A stretch of DNA of 64,000 nt from Kribbella sp. VKM Ac-2568 (GTDB taxonomy: Bacteria > Actinomycetota > Actinomycetes > Propionibacteriales > Kribbellaceae). This document shows positions 59,196 through 64,000 of this stretch, piece after piece. The notes under the pieces are model-generated. The model ran no database searches, was not told where the DNA came from, and saw nothing but the letters and a program-made list of their open reading frames with translations. The number at the start of each line of letters is the position of its first letter. The stretch's first letter is position 1. The stretch lies in NCBI RefSeq assembly GCF_004345365.1, contig NZ_SLVF01000021.1, positions 45,374 through 109,373 on the forward strand, given 5' to 3'. A program made the translations under genes and the position numbers.

Positions 59196-59651
59196 ATGCG
59201 AACCAGCGAGGTGGCCGACAGGGCCGGGGTGAGTACAGAGACGCTGCGCTACTACGAACGCCGCGGACTCCTGACCGCACCGCCGAGGACCACCGGCGGT
59301 TTCCGCGACTACCCAGCCGCGGCGGTCGAGCTGCTGCGATTCATCAAACGTGCTCAAGAGCTCGGCTTCACCCTGGACGAGGTCGAGGAACTGCTGCACC
59401 TGGACACCGGCGGCCCGGACAGCTGTGACGCGGCTCGCTGGGATTGTCCGACGACGAGGCGGATGGCGGCCAACGGAATGCGGCGGTCGTGCAGATCGTG
59501 CGAGTGTCGGACCGTGTCCTCGCCTGTATGGTCGACGAGATTCGTCTGGTGGCGCGGACCTCAGCATCCGCACACTGCTCCGACGAGCCGGGACTCCATG
59601 GATGAGGCGGAGGGTCGCCGCTCGACGGGTCTACGACTGGGCTGCCATTAG
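59196..59651 (+). pseudogene. MerR-family regulator, C-terminal part frameshifted
   Basis: From ATG 59196: the MerR winged HTH MRTSEVADRAGVSTETLRYY, ERRGLLTAPPRTTGGFRDYP, AAAVELLRFIKRAQELGFTL and DEVEELLHLDTGG (residues 1-73), then SCDAAR. The expected dimerisation coiled coil is not read in any single frame after about 59430; the remaining 75 residues are Arg/Cys-rich and family-unlike. A DNA-binding stub might still be made. Confidence 0.65.
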
Positions 59652-59719
59652 CGCGATCGCGCAACCGACCAAGGACGACGGCACCATTGTCCCGACACGT
59701 CGCCGAATGCTAGCCGCGG

Positions 59720-62509
59720 CTATTGGTCGGGTTTGTTCAGGTGGTTTGCGAGCTCTGTCCTCGAGCGGACCGAGAGTTTGCGGTAGATGCGGGTCAGGTT
59801 GGCTTCGACGGTCTTAACGGACATGAAGAGTTCGGCGGCGGCCTCTTGATTCGAGCGGCCCGAGCCGACGAGCTCGGCCACCCGGCGTTCCGTTGCCGTA
59901 AGCAAGGCGGTGGTGGGATGCAGGCCGACCCGGTCGGCTTCGTCTCGAGCTCGCTCCGCCCAGCGCGGTATGCCCAACTCGTCAAAGGCTTCGGCGGCCG
60001 CAATGAGGGTTTCGTTGGCCAAGGCCTTTTGGCCGGCGCGGCGATAGACCTGTCCTAGGGCCAGACGGGTCCGGGCCGCCTCGAACGGACACTCAGCTCC
60101 CGTTCGATCCACCAGTTGGCGAAGTACGGGCAAGGCGTTGTCCACGTCCCCGCGCGCCGCTGTGAGCAGCGCTCGGCAGCGGTCCGCGGCGGCGGTTGCC
60201 TCGGGCCTGCCGGCAGCCCCTTGGCGTCGTAGCAGGGAGATGGCCGTCTCCACGTCTCGCAACGCACCGACCTGGAGGGCGGCGTCCGCGAGGTCGACGG
60301 GCCACAACAGTTGCTCCAGGTCCACCATCTTGGTGCTTGTGAAGATCTCCGCCATTTCGCGCAGTGGTTCGAGTGCTGCGTGCCAGTTGCGGGCTGAGGT
60401 CTCTATGAAGCCAAGCTGTGCCAGGAAGCCGCCCAGCCAGTACCTCAACCCACTGGATCTCGACCGCGCCGCCGCTCGCTCGGCCAGCTCGCGAGCCGCG
60501 TCCAGGTCGCCTGAGTACTCCTTGATCAGGATGCGGGCCATGTCTTCTTGGAGGCCGAAGGCACTCACCCACCCACCAGAACGGTCCGCGTCGTCGAGCG
60601 CAGCCTGGGCTTCCCGCACCCTCGAGGCGCGGATGAGGGCGAGGATCAGCCAGATGTAGAGGCTCGACAGATCGCCGTAGCGACCGGCGTCGATGGCCCG
60701 TGAGATGGCCTCGCGGACGATCGATTCGGCCGTGTCGTCGTTCCAGGCCGCGTAGAAGGCGCGAGCACCGGCCCATTCCGCGGGGGTCAGCTCTAGTGAC
60801 GAACTCTCAACCAACCGCTCCATGTCATGAAGGGTCTGCTTGGGATCGCCCAGGCCCCAGATCCACTCGATGGACTGACGCTGGTAGAGCGCTACGAGCT
60901 GGATGTCCTCGCGCCCGGCCGCACCCGCCTCGGTGATCGCCATCCGGGTCAGCCGCAGCGCGAGCCTGCCGTTTCCCTGCATTCGATGCTGCTCGCTGAG
61001 CGTTTGCAGGATCTCCGCCCGGACCGCGCCGGGAGGCGCGATCCGGAATGCCTGCTCGGCGAGGGTCCGGGACCCTCGGAGGTCGTCGGCCAGCTTCGCC
61101 CGCCGAGCAAGTCCCCGGGCGCGCTGCTCGGGGGTCCCAGCCAGCGTCGACCCTTTGTCCAGGGCTGCCCCGGCCGACAGGGTGTCCCCGGCGTCGATGT
61201 ATGTGTCCACGGCGCGGAGCCAGCGACGGAAGCCGTCGGACGTGTCGAGGTCGGACGGCGTGGCCAGTGCGGCTCCTTCCAGCAGCTCGCCGGCTAGTTG
61301 CTGGGCGCCACGGCTCCGGGAGATGTCGGCAGCGCGTTCTAGTTCCTCGGCGACCATTTCGTCGGGGGTGGTGATCGACCTCGACCGGTGGCGAGCGCGC
61401 TCGACCGCGTCTTCGAGTTTGTCGGCGAGAACACGGTGGGCACGACGACGTTCTCCGGGAGCGGCGGCGTCGTACAGGGCCGAGGCCAGCAGCGGGTGGG
61501 TGAAGGTGACCACCGACCCTGCCCCGACCCTCGCGATGTCAGCGTCGTCGGCGGCTTCGAGTGCTGATCGAAGCCGAGCCTCCTCGACCATCCTCTGCAA
61601 CTGCGTCACGGTGAGCCGCCCCGCTGCGGAGACCAGCAACAGGACATCGCGAGAGGTCTGTGACAGCAGCAGCGCGACCTTCTCGCCGAGAAGTCCGGTC
61701 AGGCTCGGCGGGACGGGGAAGATGGGATCGTGGCCCTGCTGGGCGCTCCAGCGCCACTTCGAGACGTCGGACTGCATCGCCTGCGCGATCATCAGCGCCA
61801 GGAAGGGGTTCCCGCTGCTAGCCCGGGCCACTCCGGCAGCCACCGGTGGGGTCCATCGCTGCCCGAGACGCTTGCGCAGCAGTTGACCGATCGCCCAATC
61901 CTCCAAGGGTCGAAGCACCAGCTCTTGCCGCGGCTCGGCCAAGGACCGGAGCAAGTCGGCCCCCGCGTCCGGGTCGGGTCTCGACGCGATCAGGACGCTC
62001 AATCGACGAGAGTCGATCGCGCGCAGCGCGAAGCCGAGGCTGCCGACGCTTGCCTGATCCAGCCACTGCAAGTCGTCGATGAACAGCGTGACCGGCTCGA
62101 CCTCGCAGAGCTGCGTCAGCAGGCTCCGGACTGCCAGCGGCACGGCCAAGGCATCGATTTCGCCATCGGGTTCGGCACGCTGCAGAGCGACCGCCAGTGC
62201 GCGCCGCTGCGGCCCCGGCAGGCGATCGGCCGCTCCCTCTGGACACTGGTTCACCAACTCGGCCAGTCCTGCGAAGGGCAGTCCTCGGTCGAACTGGGTC
62301 GGAGTCACGGACAACACCCTCCGCCCGCGGCGCTGCGCCAACTGATCCGCGACCTTCAGCAGACTGCTCTTGCCAACGCCGGGCTCGCCGATGGCGACCG
62401 CGCTACCGCCGTGATCCAGGACGTCGCTCACCAACCGCACCGCGTCTTCCCGGCCGAACAACCCGTAGGCGGCCGCCGATACCTCGTCCATCAGGTCATC
62501 ATCCTGCAC
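59720..62509 (-). CDS. LAL-type large ATP-binding LuxR-family regulator
   Basis: 929 residues. N-terminal AAA/STAND domain: YGLFGREDAVRLVSDVLDHG, Walker A GEPGVGKS (41-48), Walker B VTLFIDDLQWLDQAS, and SVLIASRPDPDAGADLLR; a long helical TPR-like sensor (about 400-850); C-terminal LuxR HTH LTATERRVAELVGSGRSNQE, AAAELFMSVKTVEANLTRIY. The start is GTG 62509; ATG 62491 is an alternative. Divergent from an alpha/beta hydrolase gene across a repeated CGATCGAGGG element, so that hydrolase is a likely target. Confidence 0.92.
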   Translation of the reverse strand: MQDDDLMDEVSAAAYGLFGREDAVRLVSDVLDHGGSAVAIGEPGVGKSSLLKVADQLAQRRGRRVLSVTPTQFDRGLPFAGLAELVNQCPEGAADRLPGPQRRALAVALQRAEPDGEIDALAVPLAVRSLLTQLCEVEPVTLFIDDLQWLDQASVGSLGFALRAIDSRRLSVLIASRPDPDAGADLLRSLAEPRQELVLRPLEDWAIGQLLRKRLGQRWTPPVAAGVARASSGNPFLALMIAQAMQSDVSKWRWSAQQGHDPIFPVPPSLTGLLGEKVALLLSQTSRDVLLLVSAAGRLTVTQLQRMVEEARLRSALEAADDADIARVGAGSVVTFTHPLLASALYDAAAPGERRRAHRVLADKLEDAVERARHRSRSITTPDEMVAEELERAADISRSRGAQQLAGELLEGAALATPSDLDTSDGFRRWLRAVDTYIDAGDTLSAGAALDKGSTLAGTPEQRARGLARRAKLADDLRGSRTLAEQAFRIAPPGAVRAEILQTLSEQHRMQGNGRLALRLTRMAITEAGAAGREDIQLVALYQRQSIEWIWGLGDPKQTLHDMERLVESSSLELTPAEWAGARAFYAAWNDDTAESIVREAISRAIDAGRYGDLSSLYIWLILALIRASRVREAQAALDDADRSGGWVSAFGLQEDMARILIKEYSGDLDAARELAERAAARSRSSGLRYWLGGFLAQLGFIETSARNWHAALEPLREMAEIFTSTKMVDLEQLLWPVDLADAALQVGALRDVETAISLLRRQGAAGRPEATAAADRCRALLTAARGDVDNALPVLRQLVDRTGAECPFEAARTRLALGQVYRRAGQKALANETLIAAAEAFDELGIPRWAERARDEADRVGLHPTTALLTATERRVAELVGSGRSNQEAAAELFMSVKTVEANLTRIYRKLSVRSRTELANHLNKPDQ

Positions 62510-62519
62510 CGCGCACGTC

Positions 62520-62552
62520 CGATCGAGGGTCGGCTCGCCCCTCGATCGAGGG
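62520..62552. promoter_or_regulatory. Repeated CGATCGAGGG element in the divergent promoter
   Basis: CGATCGAGGG at 62520-62529, its inverted complement CCCTCGATCG at 62539-62548, and a second direct copy at 62543-62552 overlapping it. Located between the LAL regulator start and the hydrolase start; fits a site for a multimeric regulator. Confidence 0.55.
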
Positions 62553-62624
62553 TTTTCCCTGCTGCCGTGAGCGCGCTCCCCTCCCTAACGTCGCCGCCAT
62601 ATCCCCCAACCCAAGGAGGCAGCG

Positions 62625-63320
62625 ATGAACGCAACCACACGACCGGCCGTTCTACTCATCCACGGCGGATTCGTCGACGGGTCCGGCTGGCGAGGCGTGT
62701 ACGACCGGCTGCGCGCGCAGGGTCACCGAGTCGCCGTCGTACAGAACCCGACCGTGTCCCTCGAGGGCGACGTGGCAGCGACCAAGCAGGTCCTCGACCA
62801 GCTCGACGGCCCAGCGGTCCTCGTCGGTCACTCGTACGGCGGCGTCGTGGTCACCGAGACCGGCAGCGACCCGCGCGTCGCCGGGCTCGTCTACATCGCG
62901 GCCTTCGCCCCCGACAAGGGCGAGTCCGTGAACACTCTGATCGCCGACCCGCCGCCCGGAGCGCCCGTACCGCCGATCCTGCCGCCCCAGGACGGTTATC
63001 TGTTCCTCGAGCGCGAGAAGTTCCACGACTCGTTCGCCGGGGACCTGCCGTCCGACGAGGCGGCGTTCATGGCCGACTCGCAGGTCCCGTGGGGCGTCGG
63101 CGCGCTCGGCGGCACGATCACCGAACCCAGCTGGCGGACCAAGCCGAACTGGTACCTGGTCGCCGCCGACGACCGTATGATCCCGCCGCCGGCCCAGCGC
63201 GAGATGGCCCAGCGCGCCGGAGCATCGGTCCGTGAAGTCCCCGGCAGCCACTCGGTCTACGTGTCCCAGCCCCAGGCCGTCGCCGACCTGATCCACACCG
63301 CCGTCGAGTCCCTCAGCTGA
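62625..63320 (+). CDS. Alpha/beta-fold hydrolase
   Basis: 231 residues, complete. AVLLIHGGFVDGSGWRGVYD (oxyanion region), VLVGHSYGGVVVTETGSDPR (nucleophile Ser), NWYLVAADDRMIPPPAQREM (Asp) and VREVPGSHSVYVSQPQAVAD (His). This is the common actinobacterial small esterase group near the non-haem peroxidase and salicylate-binding-protein-like hydrolases. ATG 62625 has AAGGAGG ahead. Divergent from the LAL regulator. Confidence 0.9.
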   Translation: MNATTRPAVLLIHGGFVDGSGWRGVYDRLRAQGHRVAVVQNPTVSLEGDVAATKQVLDQLDGPAVLVGHSYGGVVVTETGSDPRVAGLVYIAAFAPDKGESVNTLIADPPPGAPVPPILPPQDGYLFLEREKFHDSFAGDLPSDEAAFMADSQVPWGVGALGGTITEPSWRTKPNWYLVAADDRMIPPPAQREMAQRAGASVREVPGSHSVYVSQPQAVADLIHTAVESLS

Positions 63321-63455
63321 CCCGAGGCCCCACCTCGAAGCCGACCGTAGTTTTCGCCCACTGGCCACGATCATCAATGCGAACCCACGCACTCCGTTGA
63401 TCGCTAGAACGGCCACGGCCGGTAGGCCCGTCGGCGAACCCGCCGGGCCGACCGG

Positions 63456-63541
63456 CTAGTCAGTGTCGAGCGAATCGCCCAAGGCGTCGCGGAGGGCCGC
63501 GCGGGAGGTGATCCCGAGTTGGGCGAACAACTGATACAGGT
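63456..63541 (-). pseudogene. LuxR-family regulator, last 28 residues
   Basis: The minus frame ending at TAG 63456-63458 reads NLYQLFAQLGITSRAALRDA then LGDSLDTD, the terminal helix region of LAL/LuxR HTH proteins (H-L-Y-x-x-F-x-K-LGI-x-SR-x-x-L-x). The remainder is gone, and the sequence joins the tRNA fragment at about 63542. Confidence 0.6.
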
Positions 63542-63545
63542 TGGG

Positions 63546-63590
63546 CTGCTAATCAGCGGGTTCGGGGTTCGAGTCCCTGGCGGCGCACCA
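63546..63590 (+). tRNA. tRNA 3' half, fragment only
   Basis: Ends GCGGCGC-A-CCA. A complete T-arm precedes (CGGGG, loop TTCGAGT, CCCTG) and an anticodon-loop-like CTGCTAA with the 3' stem TCAGC. The pairing 5' halves (anticodon 5' stem, D-arm, acceptor GCGCCGC) are absent: upstream is the LuxR fragment. Isotype not assigned: the loop would read GCU but the variable arm is short. Confidence 0.55.
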
Positions 63591-63595
63591 GCACC

Positions 63596-63633
63596 AAGGC
63601 CCAGGCAGACATCGCAATCTGCTCCTGGGCCTT
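63596..63633 (+). terminator. Terminator-like hairpin after the tRNA fragment
   Basis: AAGGCCCAGG (63596-63605) pairs exactly with CCTGGGCCTT (63624-63633), with a short inner CAGA/TCTG pairing; it ends in a short T-rich run. Placed 5 bp after the CCA end, as expected for a tRNA gene terminator. Confidence 0.7.
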
Positions 63634-63902
63634 TGTGCTTCCCACGCACCCCTTTGCCGGATGTCGCTCCTCGCCGAGTCGCCAGCGACCGAACCCGCAT
63701 CCGTCACCAACCTGGCCCGGGAACGATCGGGCGCCTTCTCCAGCCTTGATCTGCTCGTGACTGTGCGTCACCTCACATCGTTTGGCCTTGCGCTCGTGGC
63801 CTCTGAGTCCTTGCCGGGCCAGCCGATGACCAACCAACCATCGATCTGGTTGGAGGCTTGAGATGGCGAGACCGCGCGGGGCCGACCGCTGCCGTCAGCT
63901 GC

Positions 63903-64000
63903 TCACAGACCTCGGACGCGCATCACGACGCCGGCGTGGTCGGACGGCCACAGCCCGGTCGTCGGGTCGCGCGGGTCGCCGTCACGGCCGGTCACCTGGC
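63903..64000 (-). CDS. Endonuclease/exonuclease/phosphatase-family protein, C-terminal end (continues beyond window)
   Basis: The minus frame is open from base 64000 to TGA 63903-63905: QVTGRDGDPRDPTTGLWPSD then HAGVVMRVRGL. The SDHAGV block with the catalytic Asp-His pair (W-x-SDH) is diagnostic of the C-terminus of the exonuclease III/phosphatase fold. Only about 32 residues are visible; the start lies right of the window. Confidence 0.7.
   Translation of the reverse strand, partial: QVTGRDGDPRDPTTGLWPSDHAGVVMRVRGL

Overview
The window is about 64 kb of high-GC DNA with dense two-strand gene packing, many ATGA stop/start overlaps and frequent GTG starts. It reads as an actinomycete chromosome. 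The gene complement (LplB/LplC-type sugar importers beside glycoside hydrolases, many ECF sigma factors with SnoaL-like tails, LAL and MalT-type LuxR regulators, HxlR/PadR/GntR regulators, mycothiol-dependent-type DinB proteins) would fit a soil genus such as Kribbella. That is an inference from style and protein resemblance, not from a marker gene.

Layout. 0-3.6 kb: end of a heparinase II/III-like gene, a malate dehydrogenase fragment, a frame-broken secreted-protein gene, and an ECF sigma factor with a membrane partner. 3.6-9.2 kb: a gene graveyard with an IS630 fragment, an IS3-type element interrupted by a complete IS30-type element with a 3-bp target duplication, broken questin-oxidase-like, SGNH-hydrolase and LuxR genes, and one intact small monooxygenase. 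9.3-15.6 kb: HxlR regulator diverging from an NmrA-like reductase and a haloalkane dehalogenase, a second NmrA C-terminal fragment, a PadR/SGNH-hydrolase pair, and Tn3 and IS630 remnants. 15.7-23.5 kb: a one-frame fusion of a PAP2-type phosphatase and a patatin-like lipase, hemerythrin-domain protein, drug-efflux MFS, a 924-aa MalT-like regulator and a 75-aa protein. 23.9-38.5 kb: an intact IS630 transposase gene, thioesterase/HxlR pair, a RibD-like reductase, two ECF sigma factor modules, a lipase with an inverted N-terminal copy, a broken diacylglycerol-kinase-like gene next to a PAP2 gene, a truncated acyl-CoA ligase, DoxX and a coiled-coil protein.

38.9-52.6 kb is the best-preserved functional block: a carbohydrate locus. 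Six minus-strand genes (GH95, two ABC permeases, a lipoprotein binding protein, GH29, GH127) face three plus-strand genes (L-fuconate dehydratase-like enolase, FCD-type GntR regulator, GH36). Together they suggest import and trimming of a fucosylated, arabinose- and galactose-containing glycan, with L-fuconate or a similar acid sugar as an intermediate.

52.6-64 kb: aminoglycoside-kinase fragment, NUDIX, GNAT, a SigJ-type sigma factor with an NAD-dependent epimerase, an Hsp20/HSP18-regulator/VOC operon behind a large inverted repeat, MerR and sigma fragments, a 929-aa LAL regulator diverging from an alpha/beta hydrolase, a tRNA 3'-fragment joined to a LuxR 3'-fragment, and the end of an exonuclease/phosphatase-family gene running off the window. 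About twenty genes are truncated or frame-broken, so much of the window is either decaying accessory DNA or contains uncorrected indel errors. The sequence alone does not settle which.
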